Assembly (NCBI RefSeq): GCF_901875635.1
Contig: NZ_CABFMN010000124.1
Coordinates: forward strand, 1-31,260
Length of the DNA stretch: 31,260 nt
Origin: Xylophilus ampelinus
GTDB lineage: Bacteria > Pseudomonadota > Gammaproteobacteria > Burkholderiales > Burkholderiaceae_C
Reading direction: 5' to 3'
Each line of letters opens with the position of its first letter. Within the stretch, counting starts at the first letter, position 1. The notes under the pieces are model-generated. The model ran no database searches, was not told the origin of the DNA, and worked only from the letters and a program-made list of their open reading frames with translations. Positions 1-7,388 of the stretch are shown here, piece by piece. A program made the translations under genes and the position numbers.

Positions 1-49
1 AAGGAACAAGCCCCCGGCCAGCGCCCAAACAAATAGCCCACCCAAGAAA

Positions 50-114
50 GTAACGAACGTGACGATTTCGGCCGCAATGCAGACGCAGCAAGCGCCACAG
101 CCCGATTGCACTTC
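50..114 (+). repeat. 65-bp interspersed element, copy 1
   Basis: This is one of four same-length copies in the window. It opens with GTAACGAACGTGACGA and closes with GCCCGATTGCACTT, matching the ends of the copies at 10061, 13351 and 14206. Its centre (about 75-95) is the most divergent and does not form the hairpin seen in the other three. Unlike them, it does not follow the stop codon of a visible minus-strand gene. The rest of 1-257 shows no convincing gene. Confidence 0.75.
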
Positions 115-257
115 GCGCCAAGGCAACCCCGAGCCCGTGGCGTGCGCGCACTCCTACCCGCATTGCGGGCTCCTCCCACAGTGCGCCCGATGACGCGAGC
201 GCAGCCTCAGGTCATTCGCATAGCACGACCACCGACCCAGCCCAAGGAGTCCCACCC

Positions 258-620
258 ATGAACGACCGCTCGCCACCCGCCTTCGCCTTCCCGACCTCGG
301 AGCACCCTGCGCAGGCCGAAAAGGTCGCCAGCGCTCGCACGCCCCAACCCGACGACAACACCCTCGACCAGGCCATCGCCGAATCCTTTCCGGCCAGCGA
401 TCCCGTGTCCGTCACCGTGAGCGAGCCGCCCGTCGCTGCACCGCGCACGACGGCGCCCGCGGCCGGCGTGGACGAGCGCCCGGCGTGGCGCCGGCCCACG
501 CCCGTGGCACTGGCCTCGTCGGCCGTCATCGGCCTCGGCGCGGTGGCCTGGTGGGCGTACGGCGCCTGGCAGCGCAGCCACTCGCCGCGCCGCAGGCTGG
601 CACGCTTCGGGCTGCGCTGA
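258..620 (+). CDS. Small hypothetical protein with one C-terminal membrane segment
   Basis: A 120-residue protein of unknown function. The ATG at 258 follows a good ribosome binding site (AAGGAG at 243-248). Residues about 35-52 carry an LDQAIAESFPASDPVSV motif; the core 'ESFPASDP' recurs, from memory, in many short uncharacterised proteobacterial proteins. A Pro/Ala-rich stretch follows, then one hydrophobic segment (about 82-102) and a very basic tail (QRSHSPRRRLARFGLR), which fits a membrane anchor with a cytoplasmic basic end. No enzymatic motif is visible. It ends 16 bp before the stop of the convergent Lrp-type gene, so it is probably its own transcription unit. Confidence 0.7.
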   Translation: MNDRSPPAFAFPTSEHPAQAEKVASARTPQPDDNTLDQAIAESFPASDPVSVTVSEPPVAAPRTTAPAAGVDERPAWRRPTPVALASSAVIGLGAVAWWAYGAWQRSHSPRRRLARFGLR

Positions 621-636
621 AGCAAGCAAGCGGCCT

Positions 637-1107
637 TCACACACCGGGCAGGTGCAGGCGCGAGGAGGTCTTCACCTCTTCCATCACCGCATAGGTCCGC
701 GTTTCGCGAACACCCGGCAACTGCCACAGCACCGTGCCGGCAAAGCGGCGGTAATCGTCCATGTCGGCACTGCGCGTCTTGAGCAGGTAGTCGAAGCCGC
801 CGGCCACCATGTGGCATTCCAGGATCTCGGGCCGCGTCTGCACCGCGGCCTTGAACTGGTCGAACACGTTGGGCGTGGTGCGGTCCAGCAAGATCTCCAC
901 AAAGACCAGCATGCCCGCGCCCAGCTTGGCCGGGTTCAGCCTTGCCTCGTAACCCAGGATGTAGCCCTCCTGCGTGAGCCGCTGCACACGCGCCAGCACG
1001 GCCGTGGGCGACAGGCCCACCGCTTCGGCCAGCTTCACGTTCGGCAGCCGGCCGTCGGCCTGCAGGGCGGCCAGGATGCGCAGGTCGAGTCGATCGAGGT
1101 CGGCCAT
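637..1107 (-). CDS. Lrp/AsnC-family regulator, probable regulator of putA
   Basis: A 156-residue protein of standard Lrp/AsnC length. The N-terminal helix-turn-helix (about residues 3-55) reads LDRLDLRILAALQADGRL then LSPTAVLARVQRLTQEGYI. The C-terminal alpha/beta effector-binding domain (about 65-145) includes ILECHMVAGGFDYLLK and ends TRTYAVMEEVKTSS. I chose the ATG at 1107; longer reading would run across the divergent promoter and into putA. It is transcribed divergently from putA across 100 bp containing a near-perfect palindrome. Proline-responsive Lrp relatives (PutR, BkdR types) commonly control such neighbours. Because the adjacent PutA lacks its own DNA-binding domain, this protein is the obvious candidate for proline-dependent control. 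That role is inferred from position. Confidence 0.88.
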   Translation of the reverse strand: MADLDRLDLRILAALQADGRLPNVKLAEAVGLSPTAVLARVQRLTQEGYILGYEARLNPAKLGAGMLVFVEILLDRTTPNVFDQFKAAVQTRPEILECHMVAGGFDYLLKTRSADMDDYRRFAGTVLWQLPGVRETRTYAVMEEVKTSSRLHLPGV

Positions 1108-1138
1108 GGCGGGTAGAGATTCGTTCGGTGAAGCGGGC

Positions 1139-1156
1139 AATTTTCGATCGGAAATT
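1139..1156. promoter_or_regulatory. Candidate Lrp-type operator between regulator and putA
   Basis: AATTTTCGATCGGAAATT is an 18-bp palindrome with one mismatched pair, centred on CGATCG. It is AT-rich against a GC-rich background and lies in the 100-bp divergent gap. AT-rich imperfect palindromes are typical of Lrp/AsnC sites. No clear -35/-10 pair was assigned. Confidence 0.5.
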
Positions 1157-1207
1157 CGGTGCGATCTGCGGAACCATCGAGCAATCCACACCAATTGCTC
1201 TGCCGCC

Positions 1208-4200
1208 ATGACCGCCGACCCCGCCTCTGAACACGACGCGCCCTTCGACCTCCAGGTGCAGGCCCAAGGTCCGCTGCGCGCCGCCATCTCCGCCGCCTGC
1301 CGCCGCCCGGAGCCCGAGCAGCTCGCCGCACTCCTGCCCGAGGCGCGCCTGTCACCCGAGCAGGCGCAAGCCGCTCACGCGCTCGCCCGTCGCCTCGCGG
1401 AAGGCCTGCGTGCGCATCCGCAGGTCGGCAAGGCGGGGCTGGTACAGGGGCTGCTGCAGGCCTACTCGCTGTCGTCACAGGAAGGCGTGGCGCTCATGTG
1501 TCTGGCCGAAGCGCTGCTGCGCATCCCCGACCGCGCCACGCGCGACGCACTCATCCGCGACAAGCTCGGCCCTGGCGACTGGCAGGCGCACGTGGGCCGC
1601 AGCCCTTCGCTCTTCGTGAATGCCGCCACCTGGGGCCTCATGCTCACGGGCAAGCTGGTCGCCACCCACAATGAAGGCGCGCTCGGCGGCGCATTGGGCC
1701 GTGTGCTGGCGCGTGGCGGCGAGCCGCTGATCCGCAAGGGCGTGGACATGGCCATGCGCCTCATGGGCGAGCAGTTCGTCACCGGCGAGACCATCGCCCA
1801 GGCGCTGGCCAACGCCCGGCGGCAGGAGGCGCGCGGCTTTCGCTATTCGTACGACATGCTGGGCGAGGCGGCCCTGACCGATGCCGATGCGCTGCACTAC
1901 CTCGCGGCCTACGAGGCGGCCATCGACGCCATCGGCGCCGCCTCGGGCGGGGCGGGCGTGGTGGGCGGGCCGGGCATCTCGATCAAGCTCTCGGCCCTGC
2001 ACCCGCGCTACAGCCGGGCACAGCGCGAGCGCGTGATGGACGTGCTCTATCCGCGCCTGCGCGCCCTGGCGGTGCGCGCGCGCGGCCACGACATCGGCCT
2101 GAACATCGACGCCGAGGAGGCCGACCGGCTGGAACTTTCGCTCGACCTGCTCGAGCGCCTGTGCCACGAGCCTGCGCTGGCCGGCTGGCACGGCATCGGC
2201 TTCGTCATCCAAGCCTACCAGAAGCGCTGCCCGCAGGTGATCGACTGGCTGGTCGACCTGGGCCGTCGCAGCGGCCACCGGCTCATGGTGCGGCTGGTCA
2301 AGGGCGCCTACTGGGACAGCGAGATCAAGCGCGCGCAGGTCGACGGCCTGGCGGGCTACCCGGTCTACACGCGCAAGGCGCACACCGACGTCGCCTACAT
2401 CGCCTGTGCCCGCAGGCTGCTCGCGGCGCCCGACGCGGTGTTCCCGCAGTTCGCCACCCACAACGCCCACACGCTGGCAGCCATCGTGCAGCTCGCCGGT
2501 CCGGACTTCCACGAGGGCCGCTACGAGTTCCAGTGCCTGCACGGGATGGGCGAGCCGCTGTACGAACAGGTGGTGGGCGAGCGCGGACTGAACCGGCCCT
2601 GCCGCATCTACGCGCCGGTGGGCACGCACGAGACGCTGCTGGCCTACCTGGTGCGGCGCCTGCTGGAGAACGGCGCCAACACCTCCTTCGTCAACCGCGT
2701 GGCCGACCGCAGCCTGCCCATCGACGCGCTGATCGTCGATCCGGTGCAGGCCATCGAGGCGCTGGAGCGCGAGGAAGGCGCCGTGGGCCTGCCGCATCCG
2801 CGCATCCCGATGCCGCGCGCGCTCTACCCGCAACGCATCAACTCGCAGGGCCTCGACCTGGCGAGCGAACCCGTGCTGGCCGAGCTGGCCGTCGCGCTGC
2901 GCGAGAGCGCCGCACGGCCCGCGCATGCGGCGCCCCTGCTCGCCGCGCCCATTGCTGCACACGTCGCGCATGCGGTGCGCAACCCTGCGAAGCACGACGA
3001 CGTCGTGGGCCAGGTGGAGGACGCCACGGCCGAGGACGTGCCGCCCGCCGTCGCCGCCGCGCAGGCCGCCTTCGCGGACTGGCGCGCCACGCCGCCCTCG
3101 AATCGCGCGGCCATCCTCGAGCGTGCCGCCGATGCCTTCGAGTCCACCATGCCCCGCCTGCTGGACCTGCTGGTGCGCGAGGCCGGCAAGACGCTCGCCA
3201 ACGCCGTGGCCGAGGTGCGCGAGGCGGTCGACTTCCTGCGCTACGACGCGGCGCAGCTGCGCGCCGCGTTCGACAACGCCACCCATCGGCCGCTCGGCCC
3301 CGTGGTGTGCATCAGCCCGTGGAACTTCCCGCTGGCCATCTTCACAGGCCAGGTTGCGGCGGCCCTCGCGGCCGGCAACACCGTGCTGGCCAAGCCGGCC
3401 GAGCAGACGCCGCTGGTCGCGGCCGAGGCGGTGCGCCTGCTGCATGCGGCCGGCGTGCCGCCCGGCGCCCTGCAGCTGCTGCCCGGCCCGGGCGAGAGCG
3501 TGGGTGCCGCGCTGGTGGCCGACGCACGCGTGCAGGGCGTGCTCTTCACCGGTTCCACATCGGTCGCGCGGCTGCTGCAGCGCGCGCTCGCGGGCCGACT
3601 CGGCGACCACGGCCAGCCCGTGCCGCTGATCGCCGAGACCGGCGGGCAGAACGCGATGGTGGTCGACTCCTCCGCGCTGGTCGAGCAGGTGGTGGCCGAC
3701 GTGGTGGCCTCGGCCTTCGACAGTGCGGGCCAGCGCTGCTCGGCGCTGCGCGTGCTGTGCGTGCAGGACGACGTCGCCGAGCGTCTGCTGGCCATGCTGC
3801 GCGGCGCGATGGTGGAGCTCACCCTCGGCGCGCCCGACCGGCTCGCGACCGACGTCGGCCCGGTCATCGACGCCGAGACGCAGCAGGCCCTCTTGTCGCA
3901 CATCGAGGCGATGCGCGCGGCCGGCTTGCCCGTGTTCCAGGCCGCGCACGATGCGAGCCCCGAGGTGGCCCGCGGCACCTTCGTGCCGCCCACGATCATC
4001 GAGCTCGACGGCATCGAGCGGCTCGACAAGGAAGTCTTCGGCCCCGTGCTGCATGTGCTGCGCTTCGCGCGCAGCGAGCTCGAAGCGCTGCTCGGCCACA
4101 TCAACGCCACCGGCTACGGCCTGACGATGGGCGTGCACTCGCGCATCGACGAGACCATCGAGCGCGTGGCCGCGCGGGCGCAGGTCGGCAACCTCTACGT

Positions 4201-4930
4201 CAACCGCAACATGGTCGGCGCCGTGGTCGGCGTGCAGCCCTTCGGCGGCGAAGGGCTGTCGGGCACGGGCCCGAAGGCCGGCGGGCCGCTGTACCTGTAC
4301 CGCCTGCTCGCGCAGCGGCCCCTTGCCACACCGCTGCCGCCGCAGGCTGATGGTGCGGACGAGGGCGCTCGACGCGCGCAGCCCGCCCTTCAGGCGCTTG
4401 CGGCCTGGTGTCGTGCGCAGCAACGCGGCGATGCGGCGCTGTGCGAGCGCTTCGCCGCGGCCTCCGCGGCCGGCGTGCAGCGCGTGCTGCCGGGGCCCAC
4501 CGGCGAGCGCAACGTCTACCGGCTCGAAGGCCGCCATGCCGTGCTCTGCCTGGCCGACGACGAACGCGACCGGCTGGCGCAGCTCGCTGCCGTGCTGGCC
4601 GTCGGCTCGCGCGCGCTGTGGCCCGCATCGACCGAGGCCAGCGCGCTGCACGCCGCGCTGCCCGCCGAGGCGCAACGGCAAGTCGCCTTCACGCCCGACT
4701 GGCGCGCCAGCGACGCGGGGGCCTTCGATGCCGTGCTGCACCACGGCAGCCCCGATGCGCTGCGCGCGGTGGGCGAGGCGGTGGCCGCACGGCCCGGCGC
4801 CATCGTGGGCGTGCAGGGCCTGGCGCCCGGCGACACGGCCATCGTGCTCGACCGGCTGCTGCTGGAGCGCAGCCTCAGCATCAACACCGCCGCGGCAGGC
4901 GGCAATGCGCACCTGATGACCATCGGCTGA
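1208..4930 (+). CDS. putA: Bifunctional proline dehydrogenase / P5C dehydrogenase, type B (no DNA-binding domain)
   Basis: A 1240-residue enzyme converting proline to glutamate with FAD and then NAD. The proline dehydrogenase barrel covers about residues 210-500, with GPGISIKLSALHPRY, RLVKGAYWDSEIKRAQ, FATHNAHT and a late RRLLENGANTSFVN segment whose arginines hold the substrate carboxylate in this family. The aldehyde dehydrogenase covers about 590-1020, with ISPWNFPLAIF, Glu810 in AETGGQN and catalytic Cys844 in SAGQRCSALR. Residues about 1040-1240 form the extra C-terminal ALDH-like domain. The N-terminus starts with helical PutA sequence and has no ribbon-helix-helix, unlike E. coli PutA (1320 residues). 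This is the layout called type B, which cannot repress its own gene. The ATG at 1208 is the first in frame after the divergent promoter; no strong ribosome binding site precedes it. Confidence 0.96.
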   Translation: MTADPASEHDAPFDLQVQAQGPLRAAISAACRRPEPEQLAALLPEARLSPEQAQAAHALARRLAEGLRAHPQVGKAGLVQGLLQAYSLSSQEGVALMCLAEALLRIPDRATRDALIRDKLGPGDWQAHVGRSPSLFVNAATWGLMLTGKLVATHNEGALGGALGRVLARGGEPLIRKGVDMAMRLMGEQFVTGETIAQALANARRQEARGFRYSYDMLGEAALTDADALHYLAAYEAAIDAIGAASGGAGVVGGPGISIKLSALHPRYSRAQRERVMDVLYPRLRALAVRARGHDIGLNIDAEEADRLELSLDLLERLCHEPALAGWHGIGFVIQAYQKRCPQVIDWLVDLGRRSGHRLMVRLVKGAYWDSEIKRAQVDGLAGYPVYTRKAHTDVAYIACARRLLAAPDAVFPQFATHNAHTLAAIVQLAGPDFHEGRYEFQCLHGMGEPLYEQVVGERGLNRPCRIYAPVGTHETLLAYLVRRLLENGANTSFVNRVADRSLPIDALIVDPVQAIEALEREEGAVGLPHPRIPMPRALYPQRINSQGLDLASEPVLAELAVALRESAARPAHAAPLLAAPIAAHVAHAVRNPAKHDDVVGQVEDATAEDVPPAVAAAQAAFADWRATPPSNRAAILERAADAFESTMPRLLDLLVREAGKTLANAVAEVREAVDFLRYDAAQLRAAFDNATHRPLGPVVCISPWNFPLAIFTGQVAAALAAGNTVLAKPAEQTPLVAAEAVRLLHAAGVPPGALQLLPGPGESVGAALVADARVQGVLFTGSTSVARLLQRALAGRLGDHGQPVPLIAETGGQNAMVVDSSALVEQVVADVVASAFDSAGQRCSALRVLCVQDDVAERLLAMLRGAMVELTLGAPDRLATDVGPVIDAETQQALLSHIEAMRAAGLPVFQAAHDASPEVARGTFVPPTIIELDGIERLDKEVFGPVLHVLRFARSELEALLGHINATGYGLTMGVHSRIDETIERVAARAQVGNLYVNRNMVGAVVGVQPFGGEGLSGTGPKAGGPLYLYRLLAQRPLATPLPPQADGADEGARRAQPALQALAAWCRAQQRGDAALCERFAAASAAGVQRVLPGPTGERNVYRLEGRHAVLCLADDERDRLAQLAAVLAVGSRALWPASTEASALHAALPAEAQRQVAFTPDWRASDAGAFDAVLHHGSPDALRAVGEAVAARPGAIVGVQGLAPGDTAIVLDRLLLERSLSINTAAAGGNAHLMTIG

Positions 4931-5019
4931 ACCGCGCCTGGCGGCCGGCTGGTCGCGCGCGGCCCCGAGGCATAGACTGTCGCGCCCGCCGCCGCGGGCC
5001 GAACCGGGGGTGCCGCCCA

Positions 5020-5442
5020 ATGTCCGCCGCCATCATTGCCGCGCTGTTCTTCACCGTGGCGCTGCTCGTCACGACCGCCTACTTCATCATGGGCGCGATC
5101 CCGCTGCTCATCCTGCGGCACGACACGCCGCTCGATGCGCGCTTCGTGCGCGGCTTCTTCAACGTCTACTACCGGGCCGCCTTCATCACGGCCAGCGCCA
5201 CCGCGCTGAGCTACGCCATCGCCGATCACCCGGGCGTGGCCTGCGGCGCGGCCGCGCTGGCGCTGGTCGCCCTGCTTCTGCGCCGGCGCGTGATCCCCCG
5301 CATGGACGCGCTGGGCTCGTGCATCCAGGGCGACTTCATGGACGCGATCCCCGGCTTTCGCAAGCTCCATGTGTGGGCCATCCTCATCAACATCGCGCAG
5401 CTGGTCGCGATCGTGTGGAGCCTCATCGCGCTCAGCCCCTGA
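5020..5442 (+). CDS. Hypothetical small integral membrane protein
   Basis: A 140-residue protein with four likely membrane segments (about residues 4-26, 48-66, 70-88 and 114-136). Charged loops lie between them (RHDTPLDARFVRGFF, LRRRVIPRMD). The motif GDFMDAIPGFRKLHVWAILINIAQL near the end is the most protein-like landmark, but I do not recognise the family. The ATG at 5020 is the first plausible start; only a weak G-rich stretch precedes it. It lies 89 bp after putA on the same strand and could be read through from it. Function is unknown. Confidence 0.72.
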   Translation: MSAAIIAALFFTVALLVTTAYFIMGAIPLLILRHDTPLDARFVRGFFNVYYRAAFITASATALSYAIADHPGVACGAAALALVALLLRRRVIPRMDALGSCIQGDFMDAIPGFRKLHVWAILINIAQLVAIVWSLIALSP

Positions 5443-5508
5443 ACCCCGACCGCGCTCGCGGTCTGACGGCACCGCGGGCGCGGCGCTTTCCCCGCAGGAG
5501 ATCGAAAC

Positions 5509-6012
5509 GTGTCCTCCATCCCATCCCGCCGCCCCGACGCCACGCTGCATCTGCTGTGCGGCAAGATCGGCTCGGGCAAGTCCACGCTGGCCAAGCGACT
5601 GGCCAGCGCACCCGGCACCGTGCTCGTCAGCGAAGACGCGTGGCTGGCTGCGCTGTACCCGGGCGAGATCCACGCGCTGGCCGACTACGTGCATTGTTCC
5701 GGGCGGCTGCGCGCCGTGATGGCACCGCACCTGGAGGCCCTGCTGCGGGCCGGAACGTCGGTGGTGCTCGACTTTCCGTCGAACACCGTCGCCACGCGTG
5801 CCTGGGCGCGCGGCGTGTTCGAGCGCGCTGGCGCGGCCCACCGGCTGCACGTGATGGTGGTCCCCGACGCGCTGTGCCGCGAGCGCCTGCGGGCCCGCAA
5901 TGCCGAAGGCGAGCACCCCTTCCAGACGAGCGACGCCGAGTTCGACGAGATCAGCCGCCATTTCGTGGCGCCCACCGAGGACGAGGGTTTTCACATCGTC
6001 CGGCACGGCTGA
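5509..6012 (+). CDS. P-loop ATPase/kinase of the AAA_33 (zeta-toxin-like) type
   Basis: A 167-residue protein starting at a GTG, set by an AGGAG at 5496-5500. Residues 18-26 form the Walker A GKIGSGKST. SEDAWLAALYPG follows, then GTSVVLDFPSNTVATRAW (a Walker-B-like strand with an Asp), and a later arginine-rich lid (LCRERLRARNAEGEHPFQTSDAEFDEI). This order matches small nucleotide or metabolite kinases annotated as 'ATP-binding protein'. The HPFQTSDAEFDEISRHF end is characteristic of that group. The substrate cannot be told. It lies 66 bp after the membrane protein gene, and the convergent MarR gene follows. Confidence 0.82.
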   Translation: MSSIPSRRPDATLHLLCGKIGSGKSTLAKRLASAPGTVLVSEDAWLAALYPGEIHALADYVHCSGRLRAVMAPHLEALLRAGTSVVLDFPSNTVATRAWARGVFERAGAAHRLHVMVVPDALCRERLRARNAEGEHPFQTSDAEFDEISRHFVAPTEDEGFHIVRHG

Positions 6013-6099
6013 GAAGGTATGAACGAACCCGACATGGCCGCCAGGCCGTGGTGCAGCCTTGCCCGTGGGCCCCTCTCGCCGTCTCGGCCGGCGCGCGTA

Positions 6100-6645
6100 C
6101 TACGCGGCGCGGGGCTTCCGGGGAGCGCTCGTGGTCTGACGGCGCCCGCGCCCGGCGGCGCGCTTCGCCGAAGGGGCCGTCTCCGAGCGAACGGCTTGCT
6201 GCGTGGCCCGCATCGCGTCCGCGAACTTGCGCAGCAGCAGGGGAAACATCTCCTGCTCCTCCTTCGGCCAGTGGCTCGTCAGCGTCTTCAGGCCTTTGCG
6301 CCGTGCCCGCGTGATGGCGTCCATGACGCGGCCGCCGGCCTGAGTGACGGCGACGGCGCGCACGCGCAGGTCCTCGCCGCCCTCGACCCGCTTCACGAGG
6401 CCCAGCTCCTCGAGCTTTGCCACCTGCCTGCTGATGGTGGACGCATCGCGCCCCGCGGCATCGGCCAGTTGGGCCACGCTCATGCCCGGCGATGCGCCGA
6501 GCCGCGCCAGCAGGGGGAACAGCGCGCGGTCCAGCGAGACACCGGCCAGGCGCAGCAGCACCTCGTCCTGGCGCGGACTGTTGAGCAGCCCCACCACATC
6601 GAACAGCGCCGCTGCGAGCGCGTCCAAATTACGTGTATCTTGCAT
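6100..6645 (-). CDS. MarR-family transcriptional regulator
   Basis: A 181-residue protein. The winged helix-turn-helix is clear: MSVAQLADAAGRDASTISRQVAKLEELGLVKR, followed by a wing with RVEGGEDLRVRAVAVT. Flanking helices would form the dimer. The last 30 residues are an unusual basic Ala/Arg/Lys tail (SAKRAAGRGRRQTTSAPRKPRAA), absent from typical MarR proteins (about 140-160 residues) and perhaps increasing DNA affinity. The ATG at 6645 was chosen over one 13 codons upstream because that would overlap the operator region further. A perfect palindrome (6640-6649) covers this start codon, which suggests autorepression. It is divergent from the FMN reductase gene, its likely target. Confidence 0.88.
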   Translation of the reverse strand: MQDTRNLDALAAALFDVVGLLNSPRQDEVLLRLAGVSLDRALFPLLARLGASPGMSVAQLADAAGRDASTISRQVAKLEELGLVKRVEGGEDLRVRAVAVTQAGGRVMDAITRARRKGLKTLTSHWPKEEQEMFPLLLRKFADAMRATQQAVRSETAPSAKRAAGRGRRQTTSAPRKPRAA

Positions 6646-6669
6646 GCAATTGTCTCTTCTGCCTAAAAT
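6640..6669 (+). promoter_or_regulatory. Candidate promoter of the FMN reductase gene with overlapping operator 1
   Basis: TTGCAT (6640-6645) and TAAAAT (6664-6669) are separated by 18 bp and form a plausible sigma-70 promoter toward 6701. The perfect 10-bp palindrome TTGCATGCAA (6640-6649) covers the -35 and the start codon of the divergent marR-type gene. The 0-based placement of a repressor here would block both genes. Confidence 0.5.
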
Positions 6670-6688
6670 GCATGCATCGTACATGCAT
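6668..6688. promoter_or_regulatory. Candidate MarR operator 2 (7-7-7 perfect inverted repeat)
   Basis: ATGCATG (6668-6674) and CATGCAT (6682-6688) are perfect inverted arms with a 7-bp spacer. The site begins at the last bases of the candidate -10 and lies 12 bp before the reductase ATG. Repeated ATGCAT words in both operators support one regulator binding both. Confidence 0.6.
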
Positions 6689-6700
6689 CAGGGGTCCGAC

Positions 6701-7321
6701 ATGGACAACAAGAACACCGTGCTGCTGGTCATGGGAAGCGCGCGAGCCGCAAGAAACTGCCCTGCCATCACGGCGTGGGTCGAGCAGCTGGCACACCGCC
6801 AGGCCGAGTTCGACTGCGAGGTCGTCGACCTCGCCGCGTGGACCCTGCCGGCCGGCGACGAACCCGGCATTCCCGCGCTGGGCCATTACGCGCAGGCGCA
6901 CACCCGGGCCTGGAGCGACAAGGTGCAGTCGGCCAGCGCGGTGGTGTTTGTCGTTCCACAGTACAACTGGGGCTATCCGGCGGTGCTCAAGAACGCCATC
7001 GATCACCTGTATCGCGAGTGGCGGAACATGCCGACGTTGATCGTGAGCTACGGCGGCCACGGCGGCACGCGGTGCGCGCGCCAGCTGCGTCGCGTCGCTG
7101 CGTCGCTGAAGATGCGGGTCGCCAACACCAGCCCTGCCCTCGTGCTGCCGGATGACGTCATCCGCCGCGGCATCGCATTGCGGCCGCAGCAAGATCTGGC
7201 TGCTTTCGAGCGGACTGTGGGCCGTGCGTTCAAGGAGCTGGCCGCGTTGGTGGCGGGAACCGAACCGCCACTGTCGCGACTGCGCCGCACGCTCCTGGGT
7301 GCGTGGTTCGCGGCGACTTGA
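6701..7321 (+). CDS. NADPH-dependent FMN reductase family protein (flavodoxin fold)
   Basis: A 206-residue protein. The N-terminal strand and phosphate loop are VLLVMGSARAARNCPAI. The family signature VVPQYNWGYPAVLKNAIDHL (about residues 86-105) and LIVSYGGHGGTRCARQLR (about 113-130) form the flavin site. Such enzymes reduce FMN, quinones or azo and nitro compounds using NAD(P)H. The C-terminal 30 residues (EPPLSRLRRTLLGAWFAAT) are basic and beyond the core fold. The ATG at 6701 has a weak AGGGG at 6690-6694. Control by the divergent MarR regulator is inferred from the operators between them, and electrophile or quinone stress is a plausible inducer. Confidence 0.88.
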   Translation: MDNKNTVLLVMGSARAARNCPAITAWVEQLAHRQAEFDCEVVDLAAWTLPAGDEPGIPALGHYAQAHTRAWSDKVQSASAVVFVVPQYNWGYPAVLKNAIDHLYREWRNMPTLIVSYGGHGGTRCARQLRRVAASLKMRVANTSPALVLPDDVIRRGIALRPQQDLAAFERTVGRAFKELAALVAGTEPPLSRLRRTLLGAWFAAT

Positions 7322-7388
7322 GCACGCCGCTCCTGCGTGAGCATCTGACGCCGCCGGCGCCGGTGCGCCCAGCGTGTAGCCTCGCGCC

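Noticed and set aside
974..1207. N-terminal extension of putA that might hold a DNA-binding domain
   Set aside because: The extra 78 residues overlap the divergent regulator gene on the other strand and contain no ribbon-helix-helix pattern, so they are not a PutA DNA-binding domain.
1475..5020. Very long open frame on the minus strand opposite putA (over 1100 codons)
   Set aside because: It is the antisense shadow of putA, produced by strong GC codon bias. Its translation is rich in Arg, Gly, His and Gln with no recognisable domain, while the plus frame is unmistakable PutA.
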